A stretch of DNA of 64,000 nt from Odontocerum albicorne (taxonomy: Eukaryota > Arthropoda > Insecta > Trichoptera > Odontoceridae), in NCBI GenBank assembly GCA_949825065.1, contig OX463862.1, positions 16,363,592-16,427,591 of the forward strand. Direction: 5' to 3'. The notes beneath the pieces are model-generated. The model did not search any database, had not been told where the DNA came from, and saw only the letters and a program-made list of their open reading frames with translations. Position 1 is the first letter of the stretch; each line of letters starts with the position of its first letter. The translations under genes were made by a program, and so were the position numbers. Of the stretch, positions 54,188-63,971 are shown one piece after another.

Positions 54188-54237
54188 TTTCTGATAGAAC
54201 CTTGTGGAACTCAAGTTCCACAAGGTTCCATCAGAAA
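54188..54237. repeat. 24 bp inverted repeat with 2-base spacer
   Basis: The arms TTTCTGATAGAACCTTGTGG and inverse meet at GAACTCAAGTTC, with one mismatch. Its context is unassigned. Confidence 0.8.
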
Positions 54238-54239
54238 CA

Positions 54240-54815
54240 CTCCAATGGCTAACACTGTACAAAAACAGTATTTATTAAATATTAACACTTCAATAGAAAT
54301 TCAATATGATCCATAAAAATATATCCAAAATACAAGTAGTCAACCTTTTTTGGTAATTGTATGACAAACATTATTTGTCAAGGATTATAACAACTCAACG
54401 CATCCAAGAAAAACTCGTTGGTTGGAAGAAATTGCTGTACATAAATATTCCCAACATATGTACAACGTATAACCAAGTACACACAAGATAGGATAAATAT
54501 TCAAAATATGTAGGTAAAGTTAGCAAACGATATTCTCTATTGGTAACATTATTTATGCAAATATGTCGAGTTGATTCAAATTAACCTAGTTGATGGAGTA
54601 TTTGTGCATGTGAGATGCATTTCAACCCAGTGACCTCGCACTGCTACTTTGCAACAGGTCAAATATCTGCACTTGGATCTATTTAAGAGGTGGATGGAAC
54701 AAAATACGTAGTAGATTTTGTCTAACACAAGGTTGCCAACTTGAAACAAAATTGTTTTTACATAACTTCAATGATCGATTCAAACGGAAAAGGAGGTAAA
54801 ACGTCCGAGAGATAG
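54240..54815. other. no recognisable gene
   Basis: A short SINE-B-like phrase (CGTTGGTTGGAAGAAATTGC) lies at about 54415. Nothing else is supported. Confidence 0.4.
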
Positions 54816-54819
54816 ACCT

Positions 54820-54890
54820 CCTTCTTCTACCATGTTGTTCTTGGTTTTCCCAATTCCTGTTTGGAGCCTGTTAAGAAATAATCTATCCAA
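54820..54890 (-). mobile_element. LINE-I scrap
   Basis: Forward CCAATTCCTGTTTGGAGCCT matches 21185-21205, coding for LNRLQTGIGK on the minus strand. Confidence 0.55.
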
Positions 54891-54984
54891 GTTTATTTTA
54901 TTTTTATTAAAAATAGCACTGACAGCAAATCTATCAAACTATTCACACTAAATGTTTATAAATAATAACCAATCAAGTTATTTA

Positions 54985-55197
54985 GAATATGTTGTTTATA
55001 GTTAAGGCATTAACGTTGTGGAGGTTTAAAGATATTGTAATTTATTTTTATCAAACACTGTTTATTCCACTTTTTTGTGACGGTATAACCCTACCGGTTT
55101 CAAGGCTTTCACCTCATCTTCAGGGGAGCGCAAACAAGACTATAGGGTTATACCGTCACAAAAAAGTGGAATAAACAGTGTTTGATAAAAATAAATT
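54985..55197. repeat. hairpin repeat family, perfect 55 bp arms
   Basis: 55039-55093 and 55143-55197 are exact inverses (inner ends GGTATAACCCTA and TAGGGTTATACC) around a 49-base loop that carries the GAAACCGG phrase in inverse. Upstream, 54985-55038 is the inverse of the AACCTCCACAACGTTAATGC block. Confidence 0.92.
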
Positions 55198-55227
55198 ATT
55201 ATTATTTAGAATAAATAAAATCATTCA

Positions 55228-55370
55228 TAAATAAAAGTTAGAAGTAAGAGAAATCGTAAGCGCTGTATGAGAAGGTATATTGTACGTACAAAAGGCGAAA
55301 TATGTGTGTTTATATAGGAAAGTCTGGCGCTTTCTCGTTTCTGCCTACCCCGACAGGGAGACTATGTATG
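55228..55370 (+). mobile_element. LINE-A 3' end
   Basis: AAGTAAGAGAAATCGTAAGC, AAAGTCTGGCGCTTTCTCGT, CTGCCTACCCCGACAGGGAG and a TATGTATG tail. Confidence 0.75.
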
Positions 55371-55515
55371 TTTGTATATATACATATTACAAAGGATCAA
55401 ATTCCCAATAATAAGTGCCCATCTCATGCACAGTTGTGTCATGTCAGAAGGTCACCGAAAATATAACAAATTATGTGCAATATATGAAAAAAACAAAATA
55501 CTCATTCCTCAATGA

Positions 55516-55725
55516 ATTCAGTCACCATCCTCCTAAACGTTGGTCGTGTTGAACTAGACATCAATCAATTCAGCCACCATCCTCCTAAACTTTCTCAGTT
55601 TTGAACTAAATATTCATCAATTCAGTCACCATCCTCCTAAGCTTTGTCAGTTTTGAACTAAATATTCATCAATTCAGTCACCATCCTCCTAAACTTTGGC
55701 AGTGTTGAACTAAATATATCCGTAT
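55516..55725. repeat. 52 bp minisatellite, four units
   Basis: Units start at 55516, 55568, 55620 and 55672, each ATTCAGTCACCATCCTCCTA or a one-base variant, with TTTTGAACTAAATATTCATC in the centre ones. Confidence 0.95.
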
Positions 55726-55729
55726 CCGA

Positions 55730-56095
55730 GGAACTACTGCAATAAACTCTCGGCACATCTCACTATTGAATTGAGAAGCCGGGTATTACTTAATTCTGAG
55801 CGTTGTTTGTCTAAATTTGGAAGATGTTACACCCAAGACTTAATATCCTGCCTTCTGGTTATACTAATTTTTTGTGTAGTTCATTTTTAGTACGGTGGAG
55901 GTGTGTTCGTAGGCCATTGAACAATCCGGAATAATATTTTCGCAGCCTCCTTCTTGTATTCCGCGTGCCAATCTGTCCTTAACATGTTCAATCAGAATTG
56001 GCAAGCGTATAAAATTTTAATGAGTTGAGTGCGGATACTCCAACGCTTTGAATTATTTTTATTCAGCCTCAAGTCCTTCTTTTAATACTGGAATG
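55730..56095. other. no recognisable gene
   Basis: Nothing supported. 55900-56030 may be decayed LINE. Confidence 0.35.
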
Positions 56096-56099
56096 TTAA

Positions 56100-56340
56100 T
56101 GACCAGATCGCACAATCAGTGCAGCAATTTAATTACTTGAGTAGCGTTTTGAATGACAAAGAAACATATTGTAGATGACGAGACTCTGAATAGATTCAAC
56201 GCAGCTTTTTGGGCTATTCGCGGACGAGTGTTTGATAATCACAATCAATCACTGGAAACCAAAACGGCAGTCCATAAAACTGAATCATATATCTGATAAA
56301 TGGATGCGAACCATGCATTCCCTACAGAAGATTCAAGCAC
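56100..56340 (+). pseudogene. LINE-O RT-region remnant
   Basis: VQQFNYLSSVLNDKE, then after a frameshift DETLNRFNAAFWAIRGRVFD and NHNQSLETKTAVHKTE. This is the F.YLGS...+.I..RI..A..AF...+..VF.N..L...TK..V LINE pattern. Confidence 0.65.
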
Positions 56341-56439
56341 TAGAATAATGCCAGCAGCGGCACTTAAGACAAAATATTTCTTATTTAACCCTTGGGCGGG
56401 CGCATCTAATCTGTGAGATGAGGTACCTAGTTTTTTTGT

Positions 56440-56852
56440 GCCGAATAAATGCTGAAGGAATGCGTAAATTGAAAAGATTACACGTGAAAATGTACAACAG
56501 AATACTTAATGAAGTGATTAGGGATGAATGTGAACTTAAGGCTGATGTGTTAAGGAAGATGAAGAAGAGAACGCAGAGATGGTTTGGGAATAAATGAAAA
56601 AAGGCTAACAAAACAGATATATAGTGTAAATATGAGTAGGTGTGAGAGGAAATACAAATACAAAGGAAAGTATGGTTGGATCAAATTAATGATATTCTGA
56701 AAAAAGGAAACGTAGAAAGTCAGAGAAATCGTAACAGTTGTATGAGAAATTAATGGATATTGAAGAGTCTAAGGATGTGTGTCGTAATTAGAAAGCCTGG
56801 CGCTCTGTCATACCTGCTTACCCCGACAGGGAAATGGCGGGATGGTATGCTT
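56440..56852 (+). mobile_element. LINE-A 3' part
   Basis: ATGAAGTGATTAGGGATGAA, AAGGCTGATGTGTTAAGGAA, GGATGTGTGTCGTAATTAGA and CCTGCTTACCCCGACAGGGA are in order, with small deletions. Confidence 0.8.
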
Positions 56853-57049
56853 GTTTAAAAACAATGTGACGAAGAGTAAATAGCATATACAAACCATTAT
56901 GTTCTATCACAGATGACGTGGAGACGAAAGGATTAGGGAAAGAAAAATTGTTTGGGGAATATGGAAAACACGTTGTATAATTAAAAAGAGATATGAGCAG
57001 AAAGGTTCCATTTATAACTTTATAGAGCTCCATATTGGAATATTTTATA

Positions 57050-57175
57050 GTAAATTTAGTTCCACTTATAACATTATACCCGCAACTCGTGTTTCTGTCT
57101 TCTAGCATTTTACGTGAAGTCTCGAAATTGGAAATAAAAACGATTATTTAAAAAGTGGAATAACAAAGTAATTTA
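57050..57175. repeat. inverted repeat related to the MITE at 4219
   Basis: AGTAAATTTAGTTCCACTTA and, from the right, the inverse of GTGGAATAACAAAGTAATTT share their ends with the 4219-4543 element. The interior is short. No TTAA pair is visible. Confidence 0.5.
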
Positions 57176-57368
57176 TTACTATATAAAACTTTTTTTATGT
57201 CGCTTTTTGAAGCAAGCAAATGAGGAAACAACGTTTACAGCAGATGGTTCTAAATTCTAAAGACATCAAAGTAAAACTTAAAAAAATATTATATGTTAAA
57301 AATATTAAGTTATTATTTCTACGTAACTTGCTGTTTTTTTTTTTGCATAATTTCGAAAACTATTGCAG

Positions 57369-57510
57369 GAAATAAGTAAACGGCAACGACATCTCTGGCC
57401 AAGTGTTGCGAGCTGTACAATAAACGCGAATGGAAAGCAACTCCCTCACGCCACAAGAGTTGGCGGAGTGGTTTGAGTCCCGATTAACCAGTGCGATGTT
57501 GATCGGGAAG
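57369..57510 (+). CDS. candidate first coding exon of a host gene
   Basis: A T-rich tract and ACTATTGCAG could be a 3' splice site at 57368. After about 60 bp of CpG-richer leader, the frame opens at ATG 57430, just past an in-frame TAA: MESNSLTPQELAEWFESRLT then SAMLIGK. GGGAAG followed by GTAGCA at 57511 could be a weak 5' splice site; without splicing the frame ends at 57522. Balanced codon use and composition stand out from the AT-rich surroundings. No protein recognised. Confidence 0.38.
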
Positions 57511-57687
57511 GTAGCATTTTAATTCGTAGAAAATTACACGTGTGGCAGTGTATCGGTGGTTTAATTGTTTTTCAATCCTACAGTAGAATTATTAGTCCCC
57601 TCCCTCACTGTTAATGAAAATGATAAAAAAACAATACAATAAATTTAATTTACGTGAAATAAAATCATTTTTGACTATTTTAAACAG

Positions 57688-57765
57688 AAATCGCCGATAC
57701 ACGGTCCGCCATGGTATTTTATGTGGTTCGCGAGTTGTTTATCAGTCAATTATGGAGGAAATAAC
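57688..57765 (+). CDS. candidate second exon of the same gene
   Basis: TTTTTGACTATTTTAAACAG is a plausible 3' splice site. Phase 0, as left by 57510, reads KSPIHGPPWYFMWFASCLSV and stays open to 57834. Another frame, more protein-like, reads IADTRSAMVFYVVRELFISQ and ends LWRK before TAA, with AATAAAA (a poly-A signal form) just after. The two frames cannot both be right, so the exon and its phase are uncertain. Confidence 0.27.
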
Positions 57766-57974
57766 AATAAAACAGAATCGTTGAAGATAGCGACACATTC
57801 TAGATCCGACACGAGGAAGATTTATATCAAAATATAATAATCTTATTTAAATGAGACCCAAAATGATAGAAACGTAATTATATGTTATATAGACAAAAAT
57901 TAGGAAGACAATTCAATGTACGTGCACAATTATTTTTGTGTAAATTATTTTTACTTCACTGGGAAACTTTACTA

Positions 57975-58189
57975 TAGTTAGGAAATTCTAGGATGAGTCC
58001 TGTGACAGCTCACAAATTTGCCCCAATACAACCTTATGTAATGTATTTACCTAAATAACTTGCTATTTATTAGAATTAAGGCTTATATTAAAGTTGATAA
58101 AATAATCAAAATTACTGAATATCGTTACAAGGTTGTATTGGGGCAAATTTGTGAGCTGTCACAGGACTTACCCTATATTTTCTGAACTA
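57975..58189. mobile_element. 215 bp TA-flanked MITE, copy 2
   Basis: Ends TAGTTAGGAAATTCTAGGAT and, from the right, TAGTTCAGAAAATATAGGGT. The inner arms GGGGCAAATTTGTGAGCTGT are conserved. TA is kept on the left and is AA on the right. Same length as the copy at 9279. Confidence 0.85.
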
Positions 58190-58194
58190 AAATA

Positions 58195-58645
58195 TAATTT
58201 TTTGAGTGCTTTTGCGTAATATTTTATTTTTTTATATAGAAATCGTACTATTTTATGTACAAAAGTGAACAAAAATTAGGTACTCTTATAAATTTATTCT
58301 TTGTTTCTTGCTGTGTAGGGATTTTTTTTGCATATTGGATATTGGTCTAGTGTAAATATGAGCGGGTGACAACCCTGAATAAATGTCGAATTTTTAAATT
58401 TGGATTTTTATTAATGAAAACTGTTTTGAGTGTTATACGAGTATTTCACTATCTCTGGTAAGTCAATAATTAGTTCTATGTAATTTTAAGAAAAATAATG
58501 AAAATTGATCGATTTATTTTTTGCAAATTATATTCGGCCTAACGGGATTCACATTTTTCTTTGCGGCAGAGAATAGGTTAAGACACTGTCTAAACATTCC
58601 TTCCAGAGAACATATCTCCCATAAACCAGATCTAACAAAGAATTT
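58195..58645. other. no supported gene; strong splice-like signals
   Basis: TTGTTTCTTGCTGTGTAG (58301-58318) and CTCTG|GTAAGTC (58459) resemble intron boundaries, but all frames between contain stops. At most a non-coding exon. Confidence 0.25.
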
Positions 58646-58649
58646 AGAA

Positions 58650-58762
58650 ACATTAGAGATACACAAAGTCATAAGGGAAAACAAAACATGTGTCTAGAAA
58701 TAGAAAAGTCTGACGCTCTGTCCTCTTTGCCTACCCGAGAAGGGAATGAATATTATGGTATT
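58650..58762 (+). mobile_element. LINE-A 3' end
   Basis: GAAAAGTCTGACGCTCTGTC, CTTTGCCTACCCGAGAAGGG and ATGAATATTATGGTA. Confidence 0.65.
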
Positions 58763-58929
58763 ATATATTTACAATTCAATATTTTGTTTCACCCATGCTG
58801 GAAACAGAGGATAGATAACTTATTTTCAAAGCTAACTCGTCGACAAATTTGACAAATTTTACACTTCAAAATACTTCTGCTTTTTACAAGGTATTTGAGA
58901 GCAAAGAAACGTTGAAAATCAGAGGAATG

Positions 58930-59281
58930 TATTTTAGTATCAACTTTGATGTATGAAAGTGAAACGGGGAGGTGGAGAAATACTGAATGAAACTGAATAA
59001 ATGCTGTAGGAATACATACACAGAAAAAACTAACAAACCAAATATATCGTGCAAATGTGAGTGGAAAGTGTAGTAGAGGAAGACCAAGGAAAGTACGGTT
59101 GGATTAAGGAAATTATATTTTCAAAGAAGGAAACGTAGAAAGTCAAAGAAATATTAGGAGTTGTATGAGAAGGGGTATTGGGTGTGGAAGAGGCGAAAAA
59201 TTTATGTCTACATAGGAAAGTCTGGCACTCTCGCTTCTCTGTCTACCACAACAGCGAGATGATGTGATGGAATGTATGTAT
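58930..59281 (+). mobile_element. LINE-A 3' part
   Basis: GTATCAACTTTGATGTATGA, AAATGTGAGTGGAAAGTGTA, GGAGTTGTATGAGAAGGGGT and GTGATGGAATGTATGTAT in family order. Confidence 0.8.
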
Positions 59282-59289
59282 ATTATTGA

Positions 59290-59745
59290 CACATGTTTAA
59301 TCAGACAAAACAGATGACGAACACCTCGTTTCATCGCATCTGTGTCATCAATTACCCATCGTTCAGCAGACATCGCTTTGTATGCTAATGTGTGCCAAAT
59401 ATTTTATGTCGTCACTCCTGGATACAAGGTTATCTGTATCTTGTACCGCCAACTGTATGCAGACTTGAGAACAGTTGGAGGTTTTTTAAACTATTGCATT
59501 ATTGTGCTGATCTGATAGGCAATCCCACATGATCGAGTAGTCAGTCATCCTGTACATGGAAGCTTATAGTGTACAAGCTGTTGCACTTTAGAGCAAACAC
59601 ACAGTCTATACACATCAAACTCAAATCGATGACAAAGAGATCGGCAGGTTTAATATGCTGCAGCCTTTCATTAGGCAATGTTGTTTTTATATAGTGCTAT
59701 TTTTATTTATAAGTAACAGATCACATAAATTCAGATTTAAAACAG
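59290..59745. other. no recognisable gene
   Basis: No frame, exon or window repeat was supported. Confidence 0.4.
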
Positions 59746-59749
59746 TCTT

Positions 59750-59835
59750 AGAGTAAAACCAGTTCGGAACTGTATCCACCAAGAATCGAACGTGGGGCGC
59801 CCGCTTGCGTAACGTGAATGTGACCATGGCTGTTA
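59750..59835 (-). mobile_element. tRNA-like SINE head fragment
   Basis: The minus strand has GCCCCACGTTCGATTCTTGG, a B-box-like element, with a weak A-box-like TTCACGTTACGCAAGCGGGC upstream. It abuts the SINE-B copy at 59840. Confidence 0.35.
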
Positions 59836-59839
59836 ACAT

Positions 59840-60032
59840 TATTGTACTATGCCATGGTTGTATACCGTACAACTTGGCGAGGTTATTACCATGTGGCAAT
59901 CTCTTCCAACCAAACAGAAATATGTTAAAGAAGTCATAAGTAAAAACTATGCAAACTCTTTAAAAAAAAGGGTACCGACGGAAATCGAACCTGTATCCCC
60001 CAGATTAGGAGGCAGGCGTCATACAAACTAGA
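59840..60032 (-). mobile_element. SINE-B, full-length copy
   Basis: From the left: the inverse terminus, ATTACCATGTGGCAATCTCT, CCAACCAAACAGAAATATGT, inverse B box GAAATCGAACCTGT and GGAGGCAGGCGTCATACAAA. It directly precedes the satellite array. Confidence 0.75.
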
Positions 60033-60047
60033 CTGTTTCTAAGGGTA

Positions 60048-61075
60048 TACAAAGAAAAAGTAACAACGAATGAGAGAAAAATTGACAATATGACCTAAGA
60101 GTTGTAAAAATGAGAGACAATTTACAGAAGAACAAATGAAAAAGGGGGCGGGGGAGGTTATACCCAAGAACAAACAAAGAAAAAGTAACACAACGAACAA
60201 GGGAAAATTTGACAACATGAACTATGAGCTGTAAAAATTTAGAGAAGAACAAATGACAAAAGGGGACAAGGGGATTGCGCCCAAGAGCAAACAAAGAAAA
60301 GTCAATACAACGAAAGAGAGAAAAAATGACAACACGAACTAGGAGCTGTGAGACAATTTACAGAATAACAAATGAAAAAAAGGGGCGGAGAAGGTTATGC
60401 CCATGTTGTGCCCAAGAGCAAACAAAGAAAAGGCAATACGACGAATGAGAGAAAAATTGATAACATGAACTAGGAGCTGCAAAAATGAGAGACAATTTAG
60501 AAAAGAACAAATGAAAAAGGGGGCGGGGGAGGTTATGCCCAAGAACAAACAAAGAAAAAGTAACACAACGAACAAGAGAAAAATTGACAACATGAACTAT
60601 GAGCTGTAAAAATTTAGAGAAGAACAAATGACAAAAGGGGAGAAGAGGGTTGTACCCAAGAGCAAACAAAGAAAAGTCAATACAACGAAAGAGAGAAAAA
60701 TTGACAAAACGAACTAGGAGCTGTGAGATAATTTAGAGAATACCAAATGAAAAAAGGCGGCGGGCGATGTTGTGCCCAAGAACAAACAAAGAAAAAGTAA
60801 CACAACGAACAAGAGAAAAATTGACAGCATGAACTATGAGCTGTAAAAATTTAGAGAAGAACAAATGACAAAAGGGGAGAAGGGGGTTGTGCCCAAGAGC
60901 AAACAAAGAAAAGGCAATACAACGAAAGAGAGAAAAATTGACAACACGAACTAGGAGCTGTGAGACAATAGCATAACAAATGAAAAAAAGGGGCGGGGGA
61001 AGTTATGCCCAAGAACAAACAAAGAAAAAAGTAACACAACGAACAAGAACAATGAGACACGACAAATGAGAATAG
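60048..61075. repeat. satellite-like array, about nine units of 116-131 bp
   Basis: CAAACAAAGAAAA recurs at about 60048, 60171, 60288, 60419, 60545, 60663, 60783, 60900 and 61016. Units fall into three types by their variant after that anchor: A (GTAACACAACGAACAAG), B (CAATACAACGAAAGAG) and C (CGAATGAGAGAAAAATTGA), in the order C A B C A B A B A. The purine-rich strand is the plus strand. Open minus frames across it come from the composition. Confidence 0.92.
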
Positions 61076-61079
61076 AATC

Positions 61080-61450
61080 GTGACAACATGAAATATGAAC
61101 ATATTTCCATTTCACATTCTATTATATTTGAAGGTTACTTTAATACGTTAAAAGAGTTTTAATATTAGTTAAAATGTACCATTTTACCACTTTCTAGTTT
61201 ATATTCCTAATTTCAGCGAAGTATAATTTAACAGGTCTACGTTATTTAGATAATTTCCCTAGAATAATAATGCCTCACCCTCCAATTAGCACGCACCAGT
61301 TTGTTGGGACGTGGAACAAACAAACTTATTTAGGTAGGACTACTTTGTCGTAGATGTTATTTTCTGTATCATAGAAAGGCGTCTCCAATTGACCCTTAAA
61401 TTTAAAAAAAACGCAAAAAGATTATTTATTTTAATATTTCATTCTCAGTA
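61080..61450. other. no recognisable feature
   Basis: AT-rich junction between the satellite and the mariner remnant. No frame is supported. Confidence 0.4.
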
Positions 61451-61454
61451 CAAT

Positions 61455-62061
61455 ACGGAGGGTTGATTGTTAAGTGGGAATACTCGTATATAAACGTTCG
61501 ACAATTGATTTTTGTTGTTTTCACTCAAAACATGTGGAACCCAAGCGCCGAACTTCTGGACTTTTCCCATTGATTTAAGATGGCAGTATACAGTCATGTG
61601 ACTAAAATTCATCTACTCAGCAAATTCTACGGTAGTTTGAAGGGGATCTTCATGAATAATATGGTTAAAGCGGTCCTCATCGAAGTCCACTGGTCGGCCG
61701 GAACGCTCCATGTCTTTCAGGTCGAAATTGCCGTCTTTGAAACGCAAAAAACCATCGACGAGCTGTCCTTTCATTCATAGCGTCTTCACCGTATACTTCG
61801 CAAATATTGCGAGCAGCTTTATTCCCTCGATTGAACGCGAACAGAAGGAGGTGTCGAAAATGCTCACTTTCGTCTACTTGACATTCCATCTTGAAGGCTT
61901 GTACTCAAATAAAATATTATATGTAACGTAAAAGCAAACACAATTTATTGTAGAGCAGAAAATTTTCTTTCAAATGACGTATAACCTTTACTATTTTGTT
62001 TTACTTTTGGTGCTCATTTTCAATTTGAAAAAAAACGGACACAACTTATGTTCACACCTAA
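61455..62061 (-). pseudogene. mariner-3 transposase 5' half (copy 3)
   Basis: The right end TTAGGTGTGAACATAAGTTG (read inward) is flanked by TA at 62062-62063. The minus strand encodes VDESEHFRHLLLFAFNRGNK, FDEDRFNHIIHEDPLQTTVE, then a TAG, then FSHMTVYCHLKSMGKVQKFG, AWVPHVLSENNKNQLSN. This covers the DNA-binding half of a SETMAR-like mariner transposase up to the WVPH linker. The catalytic half and 3' end are gone. It is the most complete copy of this family here. Confidence 0.85.
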
Positions 62062-62233
62062 TATGAAATGGATGTCTCAAGAGTATTTTTGACATAGCAC
62101 AAATGTATTTTATTAATTAAATGTTGATGAAGCTTTGTTTAAAATTACCCCAAGTTTTCGTAGTTTGATTTATATTCATTGTACAATATTTTAAAACTTT
62201 CATATCGAAATGCTGTAGAAGAGACAGATACTG

Positions 62234-62580
62234 CGTATCCCATGGACCACAAGGCGCACCAACGCATCTATCATCCAAGAATGCGGGATTACTGAAAGAC
62301 TTTCGACAACTTGCAGGATAAGATTCTTAACATACTTCGGACATGTTGCTAGAAAAAACTCGGGTGATTACGGTGACAGTTGAGGAAAGGTGTCCTTTGA
62401 GATTAACGGATCAACTAAACGAATAAACATAATCCTCCTTAACCGTTGAATTCAGCATGATCCAGGATCGGGAAGGATGAAGACATGTGGTGCACCGGGT
62501 TCATGATAAAGCAGAGGACCACAACGATTAGAATTGACCACGCGATGAAGAAGAAGAGGAACACTTATATTAATACGTCT
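62234..62580 (+). pseudogene. LINE-D ORF2 C-terminal remnant
   Basis: The frame reads RIPWTTRRTNASIIQECGIT, RLSTTCRIRFLTYFGHVARK then NSGDYGDS and stop. A final frame-shifted piece (QDREG, RHVVHRV) leads to a GATGAAGAAGAAGAG tail. It is the same family as 3190-3590. Confidence 0.7.
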
Positions 62581-62636
62581 GGCGGATTTATTGCTTTAAA
62601 ACGATTTCTTTCAACCAACCAACTTCCGTTTAAAAA
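62572..62636 (-). mobile_element. SINE-B tail fragment
   Basis: GGCGGATTTATTGCTTTAAA and TTCTTTCAACCAACCAACTT, the inverse tail. Confidence 0.5.
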
Positions 62637-62699
62637 TTACAATACTATCGGTATTCATGATCGTATATCAAAGTTAGTAAAAGTATATGCCTAGTTTTC

Positions 62700-62745
62700 G
62701 ATGGCTGGCATAAGGACACCTATGACTTCATTCATATCTATTCTT
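62700..62745 (+). mobile_element. SINE-A scrap
   Basis: AAGGACACCTATGACTTCAT and TCATATCTATTCTTT match the central block of both SINE-A copies. Confidence 0.45.
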
Positions 62746-62759
62746 TAAAAAAAAAAAAA

Positions 62760-63110
62760 AGAACATAGTTGTTTTTATTTTTTATTAAACAACGTAACAT
62801 TATATATTGTACAAATATTTGTCAAGGCTACACCTATATACACATTTACTATATCACTTAACTAATCTTAATTATATGTTAAAATTTATGAACTTACTTA
62901 ATCTTATTTTCCTACATGTCATTTTATTTTTATATTTTTACAATCTTAATATATGATTTCTTAGAAATAATTAACACCTACATGCTACTTATAACTAGAT
63001 ATCAATTCTTACAGCTAATTATTTAGCAATAACAAGCCCACTCGTTCAGGCTACTTGTATTCCATCACATTCACTCAGACCTTGGTCGTCCCAGCTGATA
63101 CTGTAGGTGG
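62760..63110. other. AT-rich sequence, no feature
   Basis: Contains TTTTTATT runs that could be poly-A signals for a minus-strand gene ending at 63112, but this is unproven. Confidence 0.35.
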
Positions 63111-63111
63111 A

Positions 63112-63319
63112 CTAGTCAGGCAATAGATAATGCTTCAGGAGCCCGTGCTTACTCGTATAACGGAAGGTTAGGTCGGATTTACTCTCATAAACCCTCAGGG
63201 CAGCGACTAAGGGATTGCTGTGATTTTGTTGACTTTTATAGAACTTCACGGTCCAAACGAGGATGTGGTGTTGTAGGGTTTCTTCTCGCTGTTCGGCGTT
63301 AAGTCGGGTAAGGTTTGTT
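63112..63319 (-). CDS. candidate terminal exon of a host gene
   Basis: On the minus strand ACACCCATCCCAG could be a 3' splice site at 63320. One base plus 68 codons follow to TAG at 63112-63114: NLTRLNAEQREETLQHHILV, WTVKFYKSQQNHSNPLVAAL, RVYESKSDLTFRY and LLKHYLLPD. Codons are varied and the composition is unlike the AT-rich flanks. The open frame continues upstream to 63414, so the splice site is not forced by a stop. Protein not recognised; a retroelement piece is the main alternative. Confidence 0.33.
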
Positions 63320-63324
63320 CTGGG

Positions 63325-63970
63325 ATGGGTGTTATAGTTATGTAAAATAACACAATAAAAATATATATGTCTCAAGAAAAATAGAGATAAGGGAATTGTA
63401 CAGGAGTTAGGCACATTTAGAAGTTGTTAGAACAAAGGAATATTTTAGAACATGTTAGAACAGAATATTGTGAGATAAATGCTTTTTTAGTTTTTTCTTA
63501 AATAAATTATAAGGCTGGCATATCTACTACATTGGCTCATGTGTTATGAACGGATTGATTTCAAACATTGTGTCATTGTATTCTTAATGGGATATAACTT
63601 AACATGATGTCTCCATTGTGTCTAAAACTTAACATGATGTCTCCATGGTGTCTATAACTTAACATGATGTCTCCATTGTGTCTATCGAACGAATCTGAGA
63701 AATGATCCTTCAGAGAGGAGTACTACTTTGAAGTTAATTACGTCTTCAATAAATAAATTGATAGTTCCGAATCGATCCAACAGATTGATTATTCGGAGAG
63801 GGCTTTCACTGTTGCTTGTCCTGTCTCCTGGATTTCCAACTTTCAAAAACCAAAATATAAAAAGTTAAAAGATTTCAAAATTTTAAACGAAACGTAAAAA
63901 AAGATTATAGAATTCGAGAAAATTCGGAGTTTTCGTTGTTATATAACATTTATATGTAAAGGATTGTTCA
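63325..63970. other. no gene; short minisatellite inside
   Basis: Apart from the 30 bp repeat at 63594-63686 there is no supported feature. It ends at a LINE-A fragment. Confidence 0.4.
63594..63686. repeat. 30 bp minisatellite, three units
   Basis: AACATGATGTCTCCATTGTG starts at 63601, 63631 (one mismatch) and 63661, each followed by TCTATAACTT or a close variant. Confidence 0.95.
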
Positions 63971-63971
63971 T

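Noticed and set aside
58319..58458. Exon-like segment with strong acceptor and GTAAGTC donor on the plus strand
   Set aside because: All frames contain stops; at most a non-coding exon. Kept only as a note.
60028..61102. Several 80-100 codon minus-strand frames repeating LPRPLFHLF-like text
   Set aside because: They arise from the purine-rich satellite monomers; frames shift from unit to unit and no protein family is evident.
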